A stretch of DNA of 6,616 nucleotides from Actinoplanes liguriensis (GTDB lineage Bacteria > Actinomycetota > Actinomycetes > Mycobacteriales > Micromonosporaceae), in the NCBI GenBank assembly GCA_000715855.1, contig KL571368.1:25378-31993 (forward strand), in the 5' to 3' direction. The position numbers and the translations under genes were made by a program. The notes beneath the pieces were generated by a model that worked only from the letters and a program-made list of their open reading frames with translations, did not search any database and had not been told where the DNA came from. Position 1 is the stretch's first letter; each line of letters opens with the position of its first letter. Positions 1 through 5,830 of this stretch are shown in pieces.

Positions 1-19
1 AGATGTGTATAAGAGACAG
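1..19. other. Nextera/Tn5 mosaic-end adapter at contig edge
   Basis: The first 19 bases are AGATGTGTATAAGAGACAG, the complete 19-bp mosaic end used by engineered Tn5 transposase in tagmentation libraries. The mosaic end is a laboratory hybrid of the natural Tn5 outer and inner ends, so an exact match in an actinobacterial genome is best read as untrimmed adapter, not a native transposon. Genomic sequence appears to start at base 20. Its position at the contig edge fits a read end carried into the assembly. Confidence 0.95.
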
Positions 20-70
20 GGGTGATCGACTGGCCGACTGGCTCAGTGACCACGGGGAGAAACGCACCAC

Positions 71-1216
71 ATGACGAGACGCATTCTGACGCGAATCGCT
101 GCGATCACGCTGCTGGCTTCCGGCACGGTGGCTTTCGCCGCCACACCGGCCCTGGCCGCCGAAGTCGACCTCGGACTCGACGTCCGCACCGCCACGGACG
201 GCGTGGTGACCACGGCCGTGGTGACCGTTACCAACCACGGGACCACCAAGCCCGGCGGCATGTCCCTGACGCTCGACACGTCCGCGATCGACAAGTCGCG
301 GGCGACGGTCGTGGCACCCCAGGGCTGCGCCGCGTCGGATACCGGTTTCACCTGCGCCTACCCGGCGCTGAACGTCCCCGGGCCGGGCGAGTCGTCGGTC
401 CAGAAGGTGGTGTTCTGGGGACCGACCGGCGCGGCTCCCGCCGGGTCGGCCGATCTGCGGGCCACGGTGACCGCCGCCGCGGACGCCGACGAGACGAACA
501 ACAGCAGGACCGTTCCGGTCGCGATGCCTCCGCAGCGGCGCCCGATCCTGCAGATCGGTGAGATCGACCGGGCGGAGGACGGAAAGTTCTTCACCGACAA
601 GCCCATCCCGCCCGGGGGCAAGAGCGTCGCCTTCATCGACGTCATCAACCGTGGCGCCGTCTCGGTGACCGGTGTGCGCAGCGTCGCCAAGCTGCCCGAG
701 GGCGTCCGCTTCATCACGGCGGGGCTCGACAACTGCGAGCTCTCGGCCGACAAACGCACCGCCACCTGCGTCTGGGACGACAACACGCTGATTCCCTGGC
801 TCCTCGACGAGACGATCGACGGATTCCCCTCGTCGACCCGGCTGCGGTTGCCTGTCGAAGTCGACAAGGACGTGCCGGGCCCGGCCGAGCTCGGCGGTGG
901 CGAGTGGACGGTCTCCTCGGTCGCCACCGCGGATCCCGAACTGGACTCCTCGGCGCGGTCGACCCTGGGGACAAAGGCTCCGACGCAGAACAGCGCCGCG
1001 CCCGAGCCGCTGGAACACGTCGAGTTCACGGTACCGATCGGCGCCGCGCCGACCAGCGCTGAGCCCAGCGATGGCGGCGCCTCCGACGACCCGTCCCTGC
1101 CGATCACCGGCCCGGGGGCCGCGACGATGGCCGGGACCGGCGCCGCCCTCGTCGGCCTCGGCGTATTCCTGCTCCTCGCCCTCCGCCGCCGCCGGGCGCG
1201 CATCGAGATCGAGTAA
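71..1216 (+). CDS. LPxTG cell-wall-anchored surface protein with two Ig-like (CARDB/DUF11-like) domains
   Basis: A 381-residue exported surface protein of unknown specific function. Residues 1-30 form a Sec signal peptide: basic MTRR, a hydrophobic core, and a likely cleavage site in PALAA around residues 29-30. Two beta-rich repeats follow, about 31-150 and 157-300. The first ends in the CARDB/DUF11-like stretch ATVTAAADADETNNS. Each has a cysteine pair (C86/C95 and C222/C233) that could form disulfides outside the cell. A Pro/Ala/Ser/Asp-rich linker (about 301-342) would span the wall. The C terminus is a sortase signal: LPITG at 343-347, a hydrophobic helix at about 352-371, then a basic RRRRAR tail. 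The expected fate is covalent attachment to peptidoglycan by a sortase; none is in the window. The ATG has a GGGGAG ribosome site at 54-59. Nothing identifies a ligand. Adhesin or structural wall roles are only guesses. Confidence 0.9.
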   Translation: MTRRILTRIAAITLLASGTVAFAATPALAAEVDLGLDVRTATDGVVTTAVVTVTNHGTTKPGGMSLTLDTSAIDKSRATVVAPQGCAASDTGFTCAYPALNVPGPGESSVQKVVFWGPTGAAPAGSADLRATVTAAADADETNNSRTVPVAMPPQRRPILQIGEIDRAEDGKFFTDKPIPPGGKSVAFIDVINRGAVSVTGVRSVAKLPEGVRFITAGLDNCELSADKRTATCVWDDNTLIPWLLDETIDGFPSSTRLRLPVEVDKDVPGPAELGGGEWTVSSVATADPELDSSARSTLGTKAPTQNSAAPEPLEHVEFTVPIGAAPTSAEPSDGGASDDPSLPITGPGAATMAGTGAALVGLGVFLLLALRRRRARIEIE

Positions 1217-1232
1217 CGCCCACCGGCCGCAC

Positions 1233-1267
1233 ACCCCGCTGGCTGTATATGCGCAGGCCAGCGGGGT
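1233..1267. terminator. Strong hairpin between convergent genes (11-bp stem)
   Basis: Bases 1233-1243 pair perfectly with 1257-1267, giving an 11-bp stem rich in G and C around a 13-base loop. It starts 17 bases after the surface-protein stop and lies between two convergent genes. No T tract follows, which is common for actinomycete terminators. Location and stem strength suggest transcription termination, probably from both sides. Confidence 0.65.
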
Positions 1268-1268
1268 C

Positions 1269-1308
1269 GGCCTGCTGACAGGCGGTCCCTGGCCGCTGTC
1301 AGCCGGCC
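1269..1308. terminator. Second hairpin of a tandem terminator
   Basis: Bases 1269-1281 pair with 1296-1308 over 13 positions with one mismatch (t1273/c1304). The core is CTGACAG against CTGTCAG. The loop is 14 bases. It sits one base after the previous hairpin, so the two form a tandem structure between the convergent genes ending at 1216 and 1378. Weaker pairing further right (GCGGT 1320-1324 with ACCGC 1332-1336) may help termination from the minus strand. Confidence 0.55.
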
Positions 1309-1377
1309 CCGCAGCGATTGCGGTGACGGCGACCGCCATCACGGCGCCTCGCGGATCCGCATGGCGTTGCCGTTGCC

Positions 1378-1596
1378 CTAGACCTGATAGGTACGGCCGG
1401 ACACGGCCCGCAGCCCCCCGGCGAGGTCGGTGACGTTCTCGGAGACCTTGGCGAGCAGCTCGACGATCATCGCGGTGGCTTCGCCGGCGTCCGGTGTGGC
1501 CGGGTTCCCGGTCGAGGTGAGCGAGTCGCCCGCACGGCGCAGGCGGTCCGCGATGGTGTCCAGCAGGGCCAGGTCGGCGTCCAGTTGGTCGGTCAT
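1378..1596 (-). CDS. Small helical protein, possibly ESX/EspC-like (type VII secretion-associated)
   Basis: A 72-residue, cysteine-free and tryptophan-free protein starting MTDQLDADLALLDTIADRL. The ATG has a good ribosome site (GAGGGAG, 6 bases upstream on the minus strand). The layout is two predicted amphipathic helices (about 3-28 and 37-66) joined by a Pro/Gly-containing turn (residues 31-38). This resembles the small helical-hairpin proteins (EspC-like or WXG100-like) common in actinobacteria, but there is no WXG motif and no secretion gene nearby, so family placement is tentative. It ends at an amber codon after GRTYQV, where relatives of this type usually continue. Beyond the TAG the frame stays open for 12 more codons to TGA at 1339-1341. 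It is divergent from the membrane-protein gene at 1715. Confidence 0.6.
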   Translation of the reverse strand: MTDQLDADLALLDTIADRLRRAGDSLTSTGNPATPDAGEATAMIVELLAKVSENVTDLAGGLRAVSGRTYQV

Positions 1597-1657
1597 GTCG
1601 TCTCCCTCGGCGGATGCCCAGGTGTACGCGCCCTCTGCATGATCGGTTCACGGCCGG

Positions 1658-1684
1658 GTTTGACGCGGCACGCACCATGGGCAA
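1658..1684 (+). promoter_or_regulatory. Weak promoter candidate for the GlsB-type gene
   Basis: GTTTGA at 1658-1663 is followed after 15 bases by GGGCAA at 1679-1684. This loosely resembles the sigma-B-type pattern (GTTT then GGGTA) of general stress promoters, which would suit a GlsB/YmgE-type gene starting at 1715. The same left element also contains TTGACG, a vegetative -35 match, but without a good -10. Only partial matches are seen, so this is a weak suggestion. Confidence 0.2.
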
Positions 1685-1714
1685 GGTCAGGTTGTTGATG
1701 GGGAGGAACAGCGA

Positions 1715-2020
1715 GTGGACGCTCAGGATCTGGTCGCGGCAATCATCTTCGGCGCGATCATCGGGGTCGTGGCCCGGATCGTGTTGCCGGGCCGGCAGAA
1801 CATCGGGTTGATCGCGACCGTGCTGGTCGGCATGGGCGCGGCGGTCGCCGGCACATGGGTGTCGTCCCGCTACGACCTGCACAGCAGCCATTTCTTCACG
1901 GTGACGGGGCGGACGTTCGACTGGGCCGTCGTCGGTGTGCAGGTCGGCATCGCGGTGGTCGGTGTCGCCATCGCGGCGGTCCTGGCAAAAACGTTCTCCA
2001 CCGACCGCGACCGCGACTGA
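1715..2020 (+). CDS. GlsB/YeaQ/YmgE family small membrane protein (transglycosylase-associated)
   Basis: A 101-residue integral membrane protein with three predicted transmembrane helices at about 5-24, 30-49 and 71-91. The pattern is typical of the GlsB/YeaQ/YmgE (Transgly_assoc) family: a Gly/Ala-rich first helix ending in ARIVLPG, a second helix beginning IGLIATVLVG, and a Gly/Val-rich last helix. Members are often induced by stress and affect envelope properties, but the biochemical role is not established. The loop between helices 2 and 3 (about 50-69) is longer than in the shortest family members. The GTG start is supported by GGGGAGG at 1700-1706, 8 bases upstream. The tail STDRDRD is highly charged. 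Its stop codon lies inside the first copy of a direct repeat (2017-2079). Confidence 0.88.
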   Translation: MDAQDLVAAIIFGAIIGVVARIVLPGRQNIGLIATVLVGMGAAVAGTWVSSRYDLHSSHFFTVTGRTFDWAVVGVQVGIAVVGVAIAAVLAKTFSTDRDRD

Positions 2021-2079
2021 TCACCGCAGCGCCCGGCGAGGAGAGACCGAGGCTGATCACCGCGACGCCCGGCGAAGAG
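2017..2079 (+). repeat. Two-copy imperfect 27-bp direct repeat, 36-bp period
   Basis: Bases 2017-2043 and 2053-2079 match at 24 of 27 positions, both beginning CTGATCACCGC. The 36-bp period is 12 codons. In frame 1 the two units would read RPRLITAAPGEE and RPRLITATPGEE, but no supported gene uses that frame. The first copy overlaps the stop codon of the preceding gene, and the second supplies another TGA (2054-2056) in the same frame. It could be a replication-slippage duplication or a paired regulatory site for the gene at 2117. Confidence 0.75.
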
Positions 2080-2104
2080 GCACCACGAAGGCGCCACGAC
2101 TGAC

Positions 2105-2110
2105 TACCGT
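2105..2110 (+). promoter_or_regulatory. Possible -10 element for a leaderless mRNA
   Basis: TACCGT fits the actinobacterial TANNNT -10 pattern and ends 6 bases before the GTG at 2117. That is about the spacing expected if transcription starts at the start codon itself. The gene has no convincing ribosome site in the previous 15 bases, which fits a leaderless transcript. I see no clear -35 element, so this is tentative. Confidence 0.3.
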
Positions 2111-2116
2111 GTCATC

Positions 2117-2578
2117 GTGGCTGAGATCCTGAATCTGACCTTGACGCTGGAGTCGCGCGGCCCGGCCGGGGCGTTCCTGCTCACCGACGAGCAGGTCGCC
2201 GCGGTCGGTGACGGCCGGAAGGCGTTCCCGGTGGTCGTGACCGTGAACGACGTGGCGCTCCCGCTGCGCCTGGCCCGGATGGGCGGCGAGAACATGATCG
2301 GCCTGGCCAAGGCGGCACGGGCCGAGGCAAAGGTCGAGGTCGGTTCGGCGTACGCCGTGACGATCGCCGCCGAGTCCGGCGAACGCACCGTCGAGACGCC
2401 GCCGGATCTGGATGCCGCGCTGGCCGGCGACGACGAGGCGAGAGCCGCGTACGAGAAGTTGGCGTACTCCCATCGCAAGGAGTTCGTCCGCTGGATCACC
2501 GAGGCGAAACGCGAGGCCACCCGCGCCGACCGTGTCACCAGGACCGTGGAGATGCTCCGGGCCGGCGAGCACCGCTGA
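2117..2578 (+). CDS. YdeI/OmpD-associated family protein (DUF1905 + OmdA domains)
   Basis: A 153-residue soluble protein with the two-part architecture of this family. A DUF1905-type beta barrel spans about 1-93, beginning LNLTLTLESRGPAGAF and including the internal motif PLRLARMGGENMIGL. A helical OmdA/YdeI module spans about 94-150, with the hallmark YSHRKEFVRWITEAKREATRADRV at roughly 117-140, broken here only by conservative changes. Enterobacterial relatives have been linked to bacteriocin or peptide protection, but the molecular activity is unknown and need not apply here. No signal peptide or membrane helix is seen, so it is probably cytoplasmic. The GTG at 2117 is the first possible start after the in-frame TGA at 2054-2056. 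It lacks a clear ribosome site. It converges on the GPP34 gene with only 3 bases between the stop codons. Confidence 0.88.
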   Translation: MAEILNLTLTLESRGPAGAFLLTDEQVAAVGDGRKAFPVVVTVNDVALPLRLARMGGENMIGLAKAARAEAKVEVGSAYAVTIAAESGERTVETPPDLDAALAGDDEARAAYEKLAYSHRKEFVRWITEAKREATRADRVTRTVEMLRAGEHR

Positions 2579-2581
2579 CGA

Positions 2582-3262
2582 TCACATCGCCGAGGTCGCC
2601 ATATCCTGGACGACGGCGAGGACCGCGGCGGCGACCGCGGGGGCCTGCCCGACCGGGTGGCGGGACGGCCGAGCCCGCTCCGGCAGCTCCTGGATCACCT
2701 TGAGCAGCAGCGGCTCCACCTCGGCCCGGGTTCCGCGCAGCAGCGCGCCGTGCAGGCCGAGCGCGGAGACCAGCCCGCACAGGCAGTCGGCGTCCGGGGT
2801 GGGCTGGTCACGCCCGTCCATCCGGTAGCCGACCTTGGCGCGGACCCGGACGGCCACGCCCTCGTCGGCGATCTCGTACTCCTTCTTGCGCCACCGCCGC
2901 GCGGGCATCTCCGTGATCAGGCCTCGGTGGACCAGGGCGGCGGTGGTCCGCTCGTACAGGCCGGGGGCCGCCGACCGCAGCAGGGCGGGCAGCGCCGGGC
3001 CGGGCGCCTTCTCCATGATGATGGCGAGGACGTCGTCGGTGACCGGGTCGCCGGTGGTCTCGCGCTGATGCCAGTCCGGGACGACGTTCCCGGACTCGAC
3101 GCTGACCCGCTGGGTGATGAGCAGGTCCATCACCGTCGCGCCGGCCAGGCCCGCGGCCAGGGCCGGCACGTGCAGGCGGGGGCGCATGTGGCGGCTCTCG
3201 TCGTGGGCCAGGACGAAGAACTGCTCACGTACGAGGGTCGGGTCGAGTCCGGGGCGTCGCAC
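2582..3262 (-). CDS. GPP34 family protein (Golgi phosphoprotein 3-like fold)
   Basis: A 226-residue protein with the all-helical GPP34 (GOLPH3-like) domain over nearly its whole length. Visible family signatures are REQFFVLAHDE near residue 12, RPRLHVPALAAGLAGATVMDLL near 27-48, GDPVTDDVL near 71-79, and the closing DADCLCGLVSALGLHGALL near 157-175. Eukaryotic GOLPH3 binds phosphatidylinositol-4-phosphate on Golgi membranes. Actinobacterial members are abundant but uncharacterised, so no biochemical function is claimed. It has no signal peptide or obvious membrane span. The GTG start lies 6 bases after the amidase stop, with only a weak ribosome site (GGAACGG, far upstream), which suggests translational coupling as the last gene of the permease-amidase operon. 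Its stop is 3 bases from that of the convergent YdeI-family gene. Confidence 0.88.
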   Translation of the reverse strand: MRRPGLDPTLVREQFFVLAHDESRHMRPRLHVPALAAGLAGATVMDLLITQRVSVESGNVVPDWHQRETTGDPVTDDVLAIIMEKAPGPALPALLRSAAPGLYERTTAALVHRGLITEMPARRWRKKEYEIADEGVAVRVRAKVGYRMDGRDQPTPDADCLCGLVSALGLHGALLRGTRAEVEPLLLKVIQELPERARPSRHPVGQAPAVAAAVLAVVQDMATSAM

Positions 3263-3268
3263 TGTGGA

Positions 3269-4278
3269 TCAGCCGTTCCGTAGCCGTTCGTGCACGCCGC
3301 CGTAGGCGATCGTGCCGGGAAGGTACCTCTTGTCGATGCCCGCGCTCATCACGTACTGCGGGTCGACGACGTTGCCGGCCCGCGCGCTGGTCGTCTGGGA
3401 GACCAGCTGGTACGCGTCGAGCAGGTCCAGCCCGGTCAGCGAGGCGACGTGGCGCACGAGGTCGTCCTGGCTGATCCGGAACGCGTCCTCGAGCGGCCGG
3501 GCGGCGCCGAGCGAGACGAGCTGGTCGTCGGTCTCCAGCCGCGGGGTGCCGGTCGCGACGCCCTTGATCACGTCGACGACGACCGTCACGTCCATGGCGA
3601 CCTCGACGGCGACGCCGCACACCTCGCCGTCGCCCTGCCGCGCGTGCCCGTCGCCGAGCGCGAGCAGCGCCCCGGGCACGTTGACGCCCAGGTAGAGCGT
3701 GGCGCCGGGGCCGAGCAGCGGGGTGTCCAGGTTGCCGCCGTGCACGTCCGGGACGATCGTCTGGCGGACCTCGTTCGCGGCCGGCGCGACGCCGACGGTG
3801 CCGAGCATCGGCCGACGGTGCCGAGCATCGGGGCGAGCGGCAGGTCGACGGTGAAGTCGCTGCGGCGGGCCCGGTAGCGCACGGTCTGCGCGGCCAGGTC
3901 GATGTCGTAGAGCCACACCCGCTCTTCGAGCGGTTCCTGGAGGGTACGGGTGTAGCCGGTCGACGTGAGCGCGCCGAAGTGCGGGAACGTCGAGGAGATG
4001 CCGAACGCCGACGCCGGGGTCAGCGACACGATGTGCACCGCGAGGGTGTCCCCCGGCTCGGCGCCCTCCACGTGCAGCGGGCCGGTGACCGGGTTCAGGT
4101 ACGGGAACTCGCACACCTGGCTGGGCAGGTCGTCGACGGTGCGCACCTTGCCGCCGAAGCAGTCGAGCGTGCGCAGGGTGATCGGCGTGCCCGGCTTGAC
4201 GGCCGCGATCGCCTCCCGCCCGCCGAACGTGTACCCGTACTGCCCGGGGTCGGCCGGGATGTGGATCGGGTCAGACAT
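3269..4278 (-). pseudogene. Acetamidase/formamidase family protein, frameshifted by a 20-bp tandem duplication
   Basis: This is an FmdA/AmdA-family amidase that would hydrolyse formamide, acetamide or a similar short amide to ammonia and the acid. As written it is split. From the ATG at 4278 the frame is correct for 156 codons to ...PMLGTVG, then shifts at a perfect 20-bp tandem repeat (3791-3830). The continuation VAPAANEVRQTIVPDVHGG is in another frame and runs to TGA at 3269. Deleting one copy joins them into a 329-residue protein of normal length for the smaller members of the family. Family motifs include NPVTGPLHVEGAEPGD (62-77), PDVHGGNLDT (170-179 after correction) and LGDGHARQGDGE (201-212 after correction). 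The start overlaps the permease stop by 8 bases (ATGTCTGA), implying translational coupling. The rest of the sequence is intact and free of further damage, so an assembly or library error is more likely than a decayed gene, but a true mutation is possible. Confidence 0.87.
3791..3830. repeat. Perfect 20-bp tandem duplication causing a frameshift
   Basis: Bases 3791-3810 and 3811-3830 are identical, directly adjacent copies beginning GCCGACGGTG. Because 20 is not a multiple of three, the duplication breaks the amidase frame. In the protein it duplicates the codons for MLGTVG, a conserved place in the family where only one copy is expected. It is either a recent slippage duplication or an assembly error at a read overlap. 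Confidence 0.97.
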
Positions 4279-5632
4279 TCTCCACCGCCTTGGGGGTCGT
4301 GGCCGCGTCGTCGTCGCCGGGGACCTCGGGCAGGCTCGGCTTGCGGCCGGTGGCGAGCAGCACGACCAGGATGACCGCGCCGACGCCGAGCCAGATCAGG
4401 CCGACGGTCTGGGCGAGCAGGCTGCCGTTCCAGATGACCGCGATCAGCACGAGCGCGCCGACCGCCGGGATGACCACGTTACGCAGCACCCCGCCCTGCC
4501 GGCCGTTCTTGGCCCACTCCCAGATGACGCAGACGTGCAGGACCACGAACGCGATCATCGCGCCGAAGTTGACCAGGGCGCTCATCAGCGTGATGCCGTC
4601 GTCGCGCGAGGCCATCCACAGGCCGATGACCAGCGACACCACGGCGGTGGTGAGGATCGCGTTGGTCGGCACCGACCGGGTCAGCGACACCCGGGACAGG
4701 AAGCGGGGCAGCTGCCCGTCGCGGGACATCGCCATCAGCAGGCGGCTGGTGGCGACCTGGGCGACCATGTTGTTCGCGATGCCCCAGGCCAGGGCGGTGG
4801 CCAGCGCGGTGAGCGTGCTCTGTCTCTTAATGTGTATAAGAGACAGGCCGTCCGGGTCCGGCACGAGCAGGGCGGCGACCCAGGTCTGCGCGACGAACAG
4901 AGCGGCGACGACGAGCAGCGACAGGTACATCGCGCGGCGGATCGTGCGGGCGCCGTCGGCGGCGTCCTCGGCGAGCAGGCCGAGCGCGTCGAACCCGAGG
5001 TAGGAGAGCATGCCGATGGAGACGCCGCCGAGGATCAGCGACCAGGTGAAGCTGGTGCCGTTGTAGAACGGGTCGAGGCTGAAGCCCTGGCCCTTGCCGT
5101 CGGCGAGCGCCTTCAGGCCGTACGCCAGGAAGATGATCAGGATGACCAGCTCGGCGGCGAGGAAGAACCAGTTGAGCAGCTTGGTGGTCTTGATGCCGAG
5201 CACGTTGGTCACGGTGTTCGCCAGGACGAAGATGATCACCCAGGCCCAGACCGGGACGCTCGCCACGATCGAGTTCATGGCCGCGCCGGCGACGAGCGAC
5301 AGCAGCAGCGGGATGCACACGTAGTCGAGCAGGATCGCCCAGCCGGTGAGGAAGCCGACCGCGGGGTGGATCGCGCGGCCCGCGTAGCCGTAGACCGAGC
5401 CGGCCACCGGGTACTTCTCGACCATCACGCCGTACGAGGAAGCGGTCAGGATCATCGCGGCGGCGCCGACCACATAGGCGAGCGCGATCATGCCGCCACT
5501 GGCCTGGAAGACGCTGCCGAAGATGCCGAACGGCGCGATCACCACCATGAAGACGAGACCGTAGGCGATCAGATCCCGGATTCGCAGTTCGCGCCGCAGC
5601 TGCTGCTGGTACCCGAACTTGTCGATGGACAT
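4271..5632 (-). CDS. APC-superfamily amino acid/amine permease, with an adapter scar and probable missing segment
   Basis: A 453-residue polytopic transporter of the amino acid-polyamine-organocation superfamily, with about 10-12 hydrophobic helices. Helix 1 carries the family's flexible region (FGSVFQASGGM, about 38-48). YPVAGSVYGYAGR (74-86) matches the conserved helix 2-3 loop. GFDALGLLAEDA (213-224) matches the helix 6 region. Residues 263-271 (LSLIHIKRQ) are not native: they are the in-frame translation of the adapter remnant at 4820-4846. Family members normally have a longer loop between the VPDPDG and LTALATALAWGIANN segments, so I infer that native residues (perhaps 20-30) are lost there. 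The ATG at 5632 is chosen because the protein begins with the usual short cytoplasmic tail. A GGGGAAAGGGG stretch lies 12 or more bases upstream. It is first in an operon with the amidase, so an amide, amine or amino acid substrate is plausible but unproven. Confidence 0.85.
   Translation of the reverse strand: MSIDKFGYQQQLRRELRIRDLIAYGLVFMVVIAPFGIFGSVFQASGGMIALAYVVGAAAMILTASSYGVMVEKYPVAGSVYGYAGRAIHPAVGFLTGWAILLDYVCIPLLLSLVAGAAMNSIVASVPVWAWVIIFVLANTVTNVLGIKTTKLLNWFFLAAELVILIIFLAYGLKALADGKGQGFSLDPFYNGTSFTWSLILGGVSIGMLSYLGFDALGLLAEDAADGARTIRRAMYLSLLVVAALFVAQTWVAALLVPDPDGLSLIHIKRQSTLTALATALAWGIANNMVAQVATSRLLMAMSRDGQLPRFLSRVSLTRSVPTNAILTTAVVSLVIGLWMASRDDGITLMSALVNFGAMIAFVVLHVCVIWEWAKNGRQGGVLRNVVIPAVGALVLIAVIWNGSLLAQTVGLIWLGVGAVILVVLLATGRKPSLPEVPGDDDAATTPKAVENV
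4820..4846. other. Internal double mosaic-end adapter remnant (chimeric join)
   Basis: CTGTCTCTTA (4820-4829) is the first 10 bases of the Tn5 mosaic end in one orientation. ATGTGTATAAGAGACAG (4830-4846) is the last 17 bases in the other. Together they form two partly trimmed adapter ends joined head to head, and they also make a 10-bp perfect inverted repeat with a 7-base centre that could be mistaken for an operator. The insert is 27 bases, so it keeps the permease frame open and escapes notice by ORF finding. The flanking 9 bases (gagcgtgct and gccgtccgg) are not a target duplication, which argues against a real Tn5 insertion. Confidence 0.95.
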
Positions 5633-5665
5633 ACGGCGGTGTCACCCCTTTCCCCGTTGCCGAGC

Positions 5666-5690
5666 GTCACAGTCCAATGTGGACCCTGAC
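5666..5690. promoter_or_regulatory. 25-bp interrupted palindrome, candidate operator of the permease operon
   Basis: GTCCA (5672-5676) and TGGAC (5680-5684) are perfect inverted arms around ATG. GTCA (5666-5669) and TGAC (5687-5690) form a second pair with exactly the same centre at 5678. Nine of eleven arm positions pair. The site lies 34-58 bases upstream of the permease start codon, between any promoter and the ribosome site, where a dimeric repressor would act. No regulator for it is encoded in the window except the distant LuxR fragment. Confidence 0.5.
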
Positions 5691-5706
5691 ATGACGAACT
5701 TCCGCG

Positions 5707-5720
5707 CAGGGCAGGCCCTG
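5707..5720. promoter_or_regulatory. Perfect CAGGGC-GCCCTG palindrome upstream of the permease
   Basis: CAGGGC (5707-5712) and GCCCTG (5715-5720) are perfect inverted arms with a 2-base centre, 17 bases from the larger palindrome. It may be a second protein-binding site or part of an mRNA leader hairpin. In GC-rich DNA a 6-bp arm can occur by chance, so the call rests on its position. Confidence 0.3.
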
Positions 5721-5830
5721 AGCGGGTTCGAGCGTGAACTCTTGGATCCATGTGCGGGTATCCGCGAAGCGAGCAAAGTAAATACCTAGATCACCGCACG
5801 CCGCAAGGCCGGAAACACAACTGCTACAGG

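Noticed and set aside
1351..1360. GCGGATCCGC palindrome as a regulatory site
   Set aside because: It is a short GC-rich palindrome downstream of both neighbouring genes, with no promoter nearby. Chance is sufficient.
2657..3283. 208-codon plus-strand open frame over the GPP34 gene
   Set aside because: The minus strand encodes a clear GPP34 domain. The plus-strand product is Gly/Arg/Gln-rich with no family features.
4820..4846. Perfect 10-bp inverted repeat as an operator, terminator or transposon end
   Set aside because: It matches joined Tn5 mosaic ends exactly, lies inside a coding frame, and has no target duplication.
3965..5689. 574-codon plus-strand open frame opposite the permease and amidase
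   Set aside because: It is the antisense shadow of genuine minus-strand genes in GC-rich DNA. Its product is a low-complexity mix of His, Gln, Arg, Asp and Gly with no domain, and it reads through the adapter remnant.
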